A program made the translations under genes and the position numbers. From assembly GCF_000718085.1 (NCBI RefSeq), contig NZ_JOEC01000001.1, forward strand, positions 620,001 through 684,000: a stretch of DNA of 64,000 nucleotides, in the 5' to 3' direction. Below, one piece after another: positions 58,033-64,000 of the stretch. The notes below the pieces were generated by a model. The model was not told where the DNA came from. It saw nothing but the letters and a program-made list of their open reading frames with translations, and searched no databases. Position 1 is the stretch's first letter. Each line of letters begins with the position of its first letter. Origin of the DNA: Mycetocola saprophilus. GTDB taxonomy: Bacteria; Actinomycetota; Actinomycetes; Actinomycetales; Microbacteriaceae.

Positions 58033-59742
58033 TTAGGCGCTGGGCCGGCTCACGTGCAGCCAGAAGAAGCTCTGTGAGCCCATGGTGAGGTTCAGCGTGC
58101 CGTCCTCGTCGAAGGAGGGGAAGGTCGCCCCACCAAACAGGTCGCGGACGCGGCGACCGGCCAGGGAGGGATCGGTGATCGTGACCGGGGTCGGGTGGTG
58201 CGCGAAGCTAAACACGCACAGCACGTCTTCGGCGGGTTCGAGCTGCGGCCCCACCTTGCCCTCATAGCTGCGACGGAAGGCGAGGACCGAACCGTGGTTG
58301 GTGTCGACCACCTCGAGGGTTCCCAGGCCGAAGACCGGATGCGACTTGCGGGTGTGGATCACGTTGCGGATCCAGTGCAGCAGCGAGGCCGACTGCGCCA
58401 GCTGCGACTCGACGTTCACGCTCTGGTAGTTGTACACCAGCGACTGCACCACCGGCAGGTAGAGCTTGCCGGGGTCGGCGGCCGAGAATCCCGCGTTGCG
58501 GTCGGGGGTCCACTGCATCGGCGTGCGGGAGGAATCGCGGTCATCCAGCCAGACGTTATCGCCCATGCCAATCTCGTCCCCGTAATAGAGGAACGGGCTG
58601 CCACCCAGCGAGAAGAGCAGCGCGTGGGCAAGCTCCAGCTCGGCACGCGAATTATCCAGCAGCGGCGCCAGGCGTCGCCGGATGCCCACGTTGACCCGCA
58701 TCCGCGGATCGTAGGCATACCATCCGTACATCGCCTGACGGTAGTCCTCGCTCACCATCTCCAGGGTGAGCTCGTCGTGGTTGCGCAGGAACACGCCCCA
58801 ACCGGCCCAGTCGGGGATGTGGGTAACCTCGCGCAGCACCCGCTCTAGCTCCTCGGACTGCTGCGAACGCAGCGCGTAGAAGATCCGTGGCATGACCGGG
58901 AAGTCGAAGGCCATATGGCACTCGGGCTCCTCGTCGGTGCCGAAGAATGCGGCGGTTTCCTTGGGCCACTGGTTCGCCTCGGCGAGCATGATGCGGCCCG
59001 GATACTCCTCGTCCAGCATTGCGCGCAGCTTCACCAGGAACTCGTGGGTCTCCGGTTCGCCCTCGCCGTTGCCCTCATCGGACTCAAAGAGGTAGGGGAC
59101 CGCGTCCAGTCGGAAGCCGTCCACCCCGAGGTCCAGCCAGAACCGGACCACGTCAAAGATGGCCTCGTGAACCGCGGGCTCGCCGTAGTTCAGGTCCGGC
59201 TGGTGGGAGAAGAAGCGGTGGAAATAGTACTGCTTGCGCACCGAATCAAACGCCCAGTTGGACTCCTCGGTGTCGGTGAAGATGATCCGGATGTTCGGGA
59301 ACTTCTCATTGTCATCACTCCAGACATAGAAGTTGCCGTAGGGTCCCTCGGGGTCCTCGCGGGAGGCCTGGAACCAGGGGTGCTGATCCGAGGTGTGGTT
59401 CAGCGGGATGTCGATGATGACCCGCATGTTGCGCTCGTGGGCGCGGGTTACCAGCTCGCGGAACTCCTCGATCGTGCCAAACTCCGGCAGGATACTGCGG
59501 TAGTCGGCCACATCGTAACCGCCATCACGCAGGGGAGAGGTGAAAAACGGGGGGAGCCAGAGGGCGTCGATTCCCAGCCACTGCAGGTAGTCGAGTTTGC
59601 TGATCAGACCCTTCATATCGCCGGTTCCATCGGCGTTACTATCCACGTAGGAGCGGACCATCACCTCATAGAACACCGCGCGGCGATACCAGAGCGGTTC
59701 GCGTGCGAGGCCGGGGAGCTGGATGGGCGCAGTAAAGGTCAC
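58033..59742 (-). CDS. treS: Trehalose synthase / maltose glucosyltransferase TreS
   Basis: A 569-residue GH13 enzyme that interconverts maltose and trehalose. It shows the TreS start WYRRAVFYEVMVRSYVDSNA (about 18-37), the nucleophile D213 in GFRLDAVPYL, acid/base E255 in MLAEANQWP and third acid D323 in RNHDELTLEM. The C-terminal beta domain follows. No fused maltokinase or adjacent glgE, glgB or pep2 is present. The start is not certain: the GTG at 59742 gives the usual N-terminus, but only GGAAC lies upstream. Confidence 0.92.
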   Translation of the reverse strand: MTFTAPIQLPGLAREPLWYRRAVFYEVMVRSYVDSNADGTGDMKGLISKLDYLQWLGIDALWLPPFFTSPLRDGGYDVADYRSILPEFGTIEEFRELVTRAHERNMRVIIDIPLNHTSDQHPWFQASREDPEGPYGNFYVWSDDNEKFPNIRIIFTDTEESNWAFDSVRKQYYFHRFFSHQPDLNYGEPAVHEAIFDVVRFWLDLGVDGFRLDAVPYLFESDEGNGEGEPETHEFLVKLRAMLDEEYPGRIMLAEANQWPKETAAFFGTDEEPECHMAFDFPVMPRIFYALRSQQSEELERVLREVTHIPDWAGWGVFLRNHDELTLEMVSEDYRQAMYGWYAYDPRMRVNVGIRRRLAPLLDNSRAELELAHALLFSLGGSPFLYYGDEIGMGDNVWLDDRDSSRTPMQWTPDRNAGFSAADPGKLYLPVVQSLVYNYQSVNVESQLAQSASLLHWIRNVIHTRKSHPVFGLGTLEVVDTNHGSVLAFRRSYEGKVGPQLEPAEDVLCVFSFAHHPTPVTITDPSLAGRRVRDLFGGATFPSFDEDGTLNLTMGSQSFFWLHVSRPSA

Positions 59743-59828
59743 ACTGTTCCAATCTGTGGTGCACGGGCACGATCCAGAAGGCGGATCGAACTGTCTTCCG
59801 AACGAGTCTAGGGGCAGCGGGCGGGAAT

Positions 59829-59844
59829 GTGTTGTGCACAACAC
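59829..59844. promoter_or_regulatory. 16-bp perfect palindrome between treS and the hydrolase gene
   Basis: GTGTTGTGCACAACAC is a perfect inverted repeat ending two bases before the -10 of the hydrolase gene, in the divergent gap with treS. Candidate operator for one or both genes. Confidence 0.55.
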
Positions 59845-59845
59845 C

Positions 59846-59857
59846 TAAACTGAGGAT
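59846..59857 (+). promoter_or_regulatory. Leaderless promoter -10 of the alpha/beta hydrolase gene
   Basis: TAAACT at 59846-59851, six bases, then GTG at 59858. Confidence 0.6.
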
Positions 59858-60748
59858 GTGACTGCACCGATCTCCCCGTACCAGCCCCGACTCGACCAGA
59901 TTGCGACCCGCCGCGGCGAGGTGACCCTGGAGGGGGCGCGCACCGCGTACTGGGAATATGGCGACCGGGACGCCGCGGTGACGATGGTGTTTGTGCACGG
60001 ATTCCGCGGGGATCATCACGGGCTCGAGCCGATCGTTGCCCAGTTCCCCGACGCCCACATCATCGCCCCCGACCTGCCCGGGTTTGGTGAGTCCGCGGCA
60101 TTTGTCAGCGGCCGTCACGATATCGAGGGCTACGTGCGCTGGCTGCGCGGTTTCATCGCCGCACTCAATCTGGACGCGCCGCCGGTGATCCTCGGCCACT
60201 CGTTCGGCTCAATTTTGGTGTCGGCCGCGGTGGCCGATGGGCAGCCGGTGTCCACCCTGATCCTGGTCAACCCGATCGCCGCCCCGGCCCTCTCGGGACC
60301 GCGCGGCATCCTCACCCGACTCGCGGTCTTCTACTATTGGGCCGGAAAGACGCTGCCCGAGGGGATGGGCTTTGCGCTGCTGCGCTCGCGAATCATCACC
60401 CGGGTCTCCAGCATCGCAATGGCGAAGACCAAGGATCCCGAGCGTCGGGCCTGGATCCACGATCAGCATGATCGCTACTTCAGCGCGTTTGCCGACCGGG
60501 CCAGCGTGATGGACGCGTTTGACACCTCGGTGCGCTACGACGTGAGCCAGTATGCCAACCGCATTCCCGTGCGCACCCTGCTGATCGCCGCCGAAAACGA
60601 TGACATCACCTCGGTGCCCAAGCAGCGCGAGCTCGCCGAGAAGCTCGCGGATGCCCGCCTGGAGGTCATCCCCGAGGTGGGGCACCTGATCCACTATGAG
60701 ACCCCCGAGCAGGCGGCTGCCCTCATCCGCGACGAACTGGGTCGATAA
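59858..60748 (+). CDS. Alpha/beta hydrolase
   Basis: A 296-residue alpha/beta hydrolase without a signal peptide. The oxyanion motif is VFVHGFRGDHHG (about 44-55), the nucleophile Ser is in LGHSFGSILVS (about 111-121), the acid Asp in ENDDITS (about 248-254) and the His in EVGHLIHYETPE (about 272-283). It resembles the broad epoxide hydrolase/meta-cleavage hydrolase group; substrate unknown. It is divergent from treS across a 16-bp palindrome. Confidence 0.87.
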   Translation: MTAPISPYQPRLDQIATRRGEVTLEGARTAYWEYGDRDAAVTMVFVHGFRGDHHGLEPIVAQFPDAHIIAPDLPGFGESAAFVSGRHDIEGYVRWLRGFIAALNLDAPPVILGHSFGSILVSAAVADGQPVSTLILVNPIAAPALSGPRGILTRLAVFYYWAGKTLPEGMGFALLRSRIITRVSSIAMAKTKDPERRAWIHDQHDRYFSAFADRASVMDAFDTSVRYDVSQYANRIPVRTLLIAAENDDITSVPKQRELAEKLADARLEVIPEVGHLIHYETPEQAAALIRDELGR

Positions 60749-60758
60749 ATCATGAAAC

Positions 60759-60798
60759 GGTGCCCCCGCTCATCCCGATCAGGAGAAGCAGGGGCACC
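60759..60798. terminator. Terminator between the hydrolase and NPP1 genes
   Basis: GGTGCCCC (60759-60766) pairs with GGGGCACC (60791-60798), with imperfect inner pairing; the flanking genes converge. Confidence 0.6.
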
Positions 60799-60818
60799 GC
60801 GCTCTTCAGGCCCGAACG

Positions 60819-61655
60819 TTATGCGTTGGGATTGAACGAGATACCGGCGGGCTTTGCCGCACCGAGGTGCCAGTTGAAGTTCTGGTCGTTAATCTTGATG
60901 GTTGCCGCGCCGAAGTTGGCGTTCATCAGACGGTTGCGGTAGTCCGACGGGTAGCCGTTCCAGCCCACCAGACGCGGGTAGAACCAGTTTCCGGTAACGT
61001 TTTCCACGCGGTCATCCGAGGCGTTGGCCAGACGGAAGTAGTGCGTGAAGCCGCCCTCCTTGTGGTAAACCACCTTGGCGTGGGTGCCATCGAATCGCAC
61101 CTTGGAGGCGGGATCAACCTGCCAGCCGTTGTGAACCGAACGGGAGACATACTTCACCTGGTTGTTCTGTACCCAGACAACCACGTGCTCCCAGTCGTTT
61201 CGGTGCCCATTGGTGCCACCGGCGATTTCCCCGACTCCGTTGGACGCCTGGTCCTTTTCAAAGTAGCTGGCGTACATAATCGCGCACCAGCCGTTGTTGC
61301 ACTTCTCCCGAGAGTAGGTGTTCGAGTTCTGCAGCTGCGGAGCGTCGTGGCAGTGGCCATTGACCGCACCGCCCAGGCCGAGTCCCGGGTTGATTTTTCC
61401 GCTGGCGCTGATCGCGGCGGTTGCGTAGCAGCCGTCGGTGTCGTAGTCATAGGCGGGTGAGAAGGTCTGTTCCAGGCCGTCCGCGTTCTGCGGAAGCGGC
61501 TGGAAAACCTCTGCCTGAGCGGTCAGCGGTGCGCCGATCGTCAGGGCCAATGCACAGGCTGCTCCCAGCAGCACGCCTGCGATCTTGTGAGCTCGGCGGG
61601 CTGAACGCGGAGCGGTGGTGGTGGCCGAAGCCGAGCCATCCAGGGTGATGGACAT
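60819..61655 (-). CDS. Secreted NPP1/Nep1-like protein (NLP)
   Basis: A 278-residue exported protein. The signal peptide has a basic start (RSARRAHK), a hydrophobic core (about 26-42) and a likely cut after AQA-48. The mature domain is NPP1 (necrosis-inducing protein). The NLP heptapeptide is GHRNDWE at 150-156, with Asn153 instead of the usual His; metal-ligand positions H151, D154, E156 and the upstream Asp135 in YFEKDQ are kept. Four cysteines (C76, C102, C119, C124) could form two disulfides. NLPs permeabilise plant membranes by binding sphingolipids, but many are non-toxic. AAGGAGA precedes the ATG. Confidence 0.9.
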   Translation of the reverse strand: MSITLDGSASATTTAPRSARRAHKIAGVLLGAACALALTIGAPLTAQAEVFQPLPQNADGLEQTFSPAYDYDTDGCYATAAISASGKINPGLGLGGAVNGHCHDAPQLQNSNTYSREKCNNGWCAIMYASYFEKDQASNGVGEIAGGTNGHRNDWEHVVVWVQNNQVKYVSRSVHNGWQVDPASKVRFDGTHAKVVYHKEGGFTHYFRLANASDDRVENVTGNWFYPRLVGWNGYPSDYRNRLMNANFGAATIKINDQNFNWHLGAAKPAGISFNPNA

Positions 61656-61759
61656 GTTTCTCCTTGAAGGTCGCGATGGGTGTCAGCTCGAGACTCATGC
61701 CGTCGCGACCCGCGACATTTCCCCCAGAGCCGGGGAAGACTCTTCGTCCCCCCGGGCCC

Positions 61760-61789
61760 AGTAAAGTGCACCCCCAAAATGCGGGTCAA
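61760..61789 (-). promoter_or_regulatory. NPP1 gene promoter
   Basis: On the minus strand TTGACC (61789-61784), 18-bp spacer, TTTACT (61765-61760). Leader of about 100 nt. Confidence 0.6.
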
Positions 61790-61902
61790 GAAGTACAAAA
61801 GTGATTGTTATCTCGGGCGTGGCTATGTGCCCGCTGTGCCCAGCATTTGTATGGGCTATGAGATTTCTATGCGGCAAGTGTTAACCTGCCGGAAATATAA
61901 CC

Positions 61903-61944
61903 GGCCGGTCAGGCGGGTGTTTTATGGCACCCGACCCACCGGCC
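61903..61944 (-). terminator. Terminator of the sirtuin gene
   Basis: GGCCGGT pairs with ACCGGCC and, inside, CGGGTG with CACCCG; the internal loop is imperfect. On the minus strand it lies about 18 bp past the sirtuin stop. Confidence 0.6.
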
Positions 61945-61961
61945 GCAGGGGGAGAGAATGA

Positions 61962-62798
61962 CTATCCGGCGAGGCGCTCGTCCAGCGCATGGAGGGCCGG
62001 TGCCACCGAGCCCTCGAGGACGAGGGTCGCGCGGGAGGCACCGCCGGTGGTGCCTCGGTTGATCGTGATGATCGGGGAGCCGTCGCGCCGCGCCTGATCC
62101 AGCAGGCGAATTCCGGTGTTTACGGTGAGCGAGGATCCCAGCACCAGTAGCGCGTCGGCACGGTGCACGATCGAGCGGGCGCGCGCAAAGCGGGCCGAGG
62201 GGACCGTCTCCCCGAAGAAGACCACGTCGGGCTTGAGTGGGCCGCCACAGACCGTGCACACGGGCACGGTGAAGCCGTCCAGCTCGGGCACCTCGGCATC
62301 GCCGTCGGGGTTTAGCCGGTCGGCATCCTCGGGACCCAGCTGGGCCAGCCACGGGTTTTCCCGGGCGATCTGCTCGGTGATCGCCTGCCGGGCAAAGCCC
62401 TGCTCACAGGCCAGGCACACCACCCGGTCCAGGCCACCGTGCAGCTCCACGAGTTTGCGGGTGCCCGCCTGTCGGTGGAGTCCGTCCACATTCTGGGTCG
62501 CGATGCCCAGCGCCCGGCCCGAGCGCTCCCAGTCGGCTAGCAGTCGGTGGGTCGGATTGGGTGCGGCCGCCTGCATCAGGCGTCCGCCCAGGAAAGCCCC
62601 GGCCCAGTAGCGGCGACGGCGCTCGGCCGAGGCGCGAAACTCGGGCCCGGTCATCGGCTTGCGCACGGGGGCACCGGGTCCGCGATAGTCGGGGATCCCG
62701 GAGTCGGTGGAGACGCCGGCCCCGGTCAGAATCGCCAGGCTGCGGCCCCGTAGAATATCCGCCGCGCGGTCGAGGTCTACCGAATCGGGAATGGGCAC
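61962..62798 (-). CDS. Sir2-family NAD-dependent protein deacylase
   Basis: A 278-residue sirtuin. NAD-binding GAGVSTDSGIPDYRG is at about 26-40, TQNVDGLH at about 100-107, catalytic His in ELHGG (about 118), two Cys pairs (CLAC and CTVC) for structural zinc, and LGSSLTVNTG. It removes acyl groups from lysines in the cytoplasm; whether it prefers acetyl or longer groups is not clear. GTG start at 62798 with GGAGG upstream. A minus-strand -10 TAGACC lies at 62838-62833. Divergent from the methyltransferase gene. Confidence 0.94.
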   Translation of the reverse strand: MPIPDSVDLDRAADILRGRSLAILTGAGVSTDSGIPDYRGPGAPVRKPMTGPEFRASAERRRRYWAGAFLGGRLMQAAAPNPTHRLLADWERSGRALGIATQNVDGLHRQAGTRKLVELHGGLDRVVCLACEQGFARQAITEQIARENPWLAQLGPEDADRLNPDGDAEVPELDGFTVPVCTVCGGPLKPDVVFFGETVPSARFARARSIVHRADALLVLGSSLTVNTGIRLLDQARRDGSPIITINRGTTGGASRATLVLEGSVAPALHALDERLAG

Positions 62799-62901
62799 GT
62801 GACGCCTCCAGGGGCCGGGGATGGAATGATGGTCTAGCGGGGGACCAGATGATCCCCTCGTGGTGTTACATAACCACCGTAGTGAGTACAGGAGTATTTG
62901 G

Positions 62902-63711
62902 GTGCGCGTTATTCCCCTGGGTCCGGACGGACTCGATGAACTGGCCGATTATGCACGGCTCACGGACGTCGCCCTGCGCCGGGTGACCGAGCCCGAGGGT
63001 GGGCTCTACATCGCCGAGTCGAGCAAGGTCATCACGCGTGCCATCGCCGCCGGTCACGTGCCGCGTTCGGTCCTGCTGGCCGAGAAGTGGCTGGCCGAGA
63101 TGGAACCCATCCTGGCCGACTTCCCCGAGGTTCCGGTTTACGTGGGGGATGCCGCCACGCTGGAAGCCCTCACTGGATTTCACATGCACCGGGGTGCGCT
63201 CGCCGCGATGCACCGGCCCGAACTGCCGGATATGGCCGAGCTGATTCGGGATGCCCGACGCATCGTGATCCTGGAGGACATCGTGGACCACACCAACGTG
63301 GGCGCGATCTTCCGTGCGGTGGCCGGTCTCGGTGCCGACGCCGTGCTGGTGTCGCCGCGCTGCGCCGACCCCCTCTATCGCCGCAGCGTCCGGGTGAGCA
63401 TGGGCACGGTGCTGCAGGTGCCGTGGACCCGGATGCCCGAGTGGGACGACGCGCGCGAGATCCTCAGCGCCGCGGGATTCCATGTGGCAGCGCTGGCCCT
63501 CGATGAGCGCGCGGTGACCCTGGACGCGTTCTCGGCCGCGGCCCCCGAAAAGATCGCGCTGATGCTCGGCAGCGAGGGGGACGGACTCAGCCGTCAGGCC
63601 CTGCACCACGCCGACAGCACGGTGATTATCCCGATGCTGCACGGGGTGGATTCACTCAATGTTGCCGCGGCCAGCGCGGTCGCACTCTGGGAGCTGCGGA
63701 TTCGCGAATAG
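62902..63711 (+). CDS. SpoU/TrmH-family RNA 2'-O-methyltransferase
   Basis: A 269-residue SPOUT enzyme. The N-terminal part (about 1-100) is the L30e-like RNA-binding domain. Motif 1 is LEDIVDHTNVGAIFRAV (about 125-141, Asn and Arg conserved), motif 2 IALMLGSEGDGLS (about 216-228) and motif 3 IPMLHGVDSLNVAAASAVAL (about 242-261). It methylates a ribose in rRNA or tRNA; the site is unknown. The GTG start at 62902 follows CAGGAG by seven bases; the open frame upstream is rejected. Confidence 0.93.
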   Translation: MRVIPLGPDGLDELADYARLTDVALRRVTEPEGGLYIAESSKVITRAIAAGHVPRSVLLAEKWLAEMEPILADFPEVPVYVGDAATLEALTGFHMHRGALAAMHRPELPDMAELIRDARRIVILEDIVDHTNVGAIFRAVAGLGADAVLVSPRCADPLYRRSVRVSMGTVLQVPWTRMPEWDDAREILSAAGFHVAALALDERAVTLDAFSAAAPEKIALMLGSEGDGLSRQALHHADSTVIIPMLHGVDSLNVAAASAVALWELRIRE

Positions 63712-63750
63712 TTTGCTGTGGCGCGCACGAAACGCTCAGGGGATGCCACA

Positions 63751-63762
63751 TAAACTGTTTCG
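63751..63762 (+). promoter_or_regulatory. Leaderless promoter -10 of the last gene
   Basis: TAAACT at 63751-63756, six bases, then GTG at 63763, identical in layout to that at 59846. Confidence 0.55.
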
Positions 63763-64000
63763 GTGACCCAATTCCCCCTCCGCCGAGACCGAAAATCCCG
63801 GGCTCGCAGCCGCGCCCTGCTCCGCGCACCCCTCGCGATTGCCATCGTTGTAGCGGTACTGGCCGCCTGCTACGGCGGCTATGCGATGCTTCGCCCGTTG
63901 CCCGCCTCGGCCGCGACCCCCGCGGCCACCCTAGCCACCCCCACGAGTGCGAAGGAGCCCATCGCCTGGCCCGCCAACGGCGTGGCCGCGGTCGGCGAGG
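63763..64000 (+). CDS. Exported protein, partial (possibly D-Ala-D-Ala carboxypeptidase)
   Basis: Seventy-nine codons are present before the window ends, so the gene is cut at its 3' side. The product starts VTQFPLRRDRKSRARSRALL, then has a signal anchor (about 23-43, APLAIAIVVAVLAACYGGYAM), then an Ala/Pro/Thr-rich linker and IAWPANGVAAVGE. This layout is what I know from Microbacteriaceae D-alanyl-D-alanine carboxypeptidases, where a WPA-x-G-x-A-A segment precedes the domain, but no catalytic motif is in view. Confidence 0.55.
   Translation, partial: MTQFPLRRDRKSRARSRALLRAPLAIAIVVAVLAACYGGYAMLRPLPASAATPAATLATPTSAKEPIAWPANGVAAVGE

Larger units (their letters stand above)
61656..61961. other. 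306-bp intergenic region, relatively AT-rich
   Basis: No coding sequence is supported. It contains the promoter and leader of the NPP1 gene and the terminator of the sirtuin gene. The part from about 61790 to 61900 is visibly richer in A and T than the rest of the window. Confidence 0.6.

Noticed and set aside
60819..61655. NLP gene as a pseudogene because of the altered heptapeptide
   Set aside because: The frame is intact, the signal peptide and cysteines are present and the metal-ligand positions are kept.

Overview
The window is 64 kb of gene-dense, high-GC chromosome from an actinobacterium, most likely a member of Microbacteriaceae (genus not determined). The evidence is the combination of RbpA, WhiA, an ANTAR response regulator, OpcA next to Zwf, an actinobacterial PolA without proofreading residues, ctaA/ctaB, DUF3099, strong GC3 bias, frequent GTG/TTG starts and many leaderless promoters. 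I see no prophage, insertion sequence, CRISPR array or rRNA. There is one tRNA, tRNA-Leu(CAA), at the left edge.

Layout. 1-9.4 kb: tRNA-Leu, the response regulator pdtaR, a thioesterase, polA, a DUF885 peptidase, an epimerase, rpsA and coaE. 9.4-12.7 kb: a minus-strand block with an organophosphate antiporter, a GNAT acetyltransferase and an SDR. 12.7-21.1 kb: nucleotide excision repair genes uvrB, uvrA and uvrC, with a membrane-anchored SGNH protein between uvrB and uvrA. 21.4-28.4 kb: rapZ, whiA, sodA, gap, pgk, tpiA, secG, rbpA and an unrecognised ORF in the same frame as rbpA. 28.5-36.6 kb: a minus-strand pentose phosphate operon tkt-tal-pgi-zwf-opcA-pgl. 36.9-39 kb: convergent heme A genes ctaB and ctaA. 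39.2-43.3 kb: the Fe-S assembly operon sufB-sufD-Rieske-sufC-sufT. 43.3-47.1 kb: a cysteine-rich protein, a methyltransferase, an ABC-F protein and a GbsR/MarR-type regulator. 47.1-51.1 kb: a four-gene siderophore ABC importer behind a DtxR/IdeR-like box. 51.3-57.9 kb: SURF1, two small proteins, a FabG-like reductase, serB, an ABC ATPase, rpmE2, a CaiB-like protein and a DEDDh exonuclease. 58-64 kb: treS, an alpha/beta hydrolase, a secreted NPP1/NLP-family protein, a sirtuin, a SpoU-type RNA methyltransferase and the start of a truncated exported protein.

How the genes fit together. The centre is core carbon metabolism: lower glycolysis (gap-pgk-tpiA) runs convergently toward the oxidative and non-oxidative pentose phosphate operon, separated by two very long hairpins that bracket a small ORF. 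Cytochrome oxidase assembly (ctaA, ctaB, SURF1), Fe-S assembly (suf) and siderophore uptake make an iron and heme theme. The three Uvr proteins and PolA cover excision repair.

The points most worth a second look are: a recurrent TANNNT-N6-start codon layout in 14 genes, including polA, uvrA and uvrB; a well-coded ORF in frame behind the rbpA amber stop; a histone-H1-like lysine/alanine tail on UvrA; a 9-bp tandem repeat encoding Gly-Gln-Thr triplets in a siderophore permease; an NLP-type protein with a variant heptapeptide; a cysteine-rich protein with an internal duplication; and several perfect palindromes overlapping promoters.
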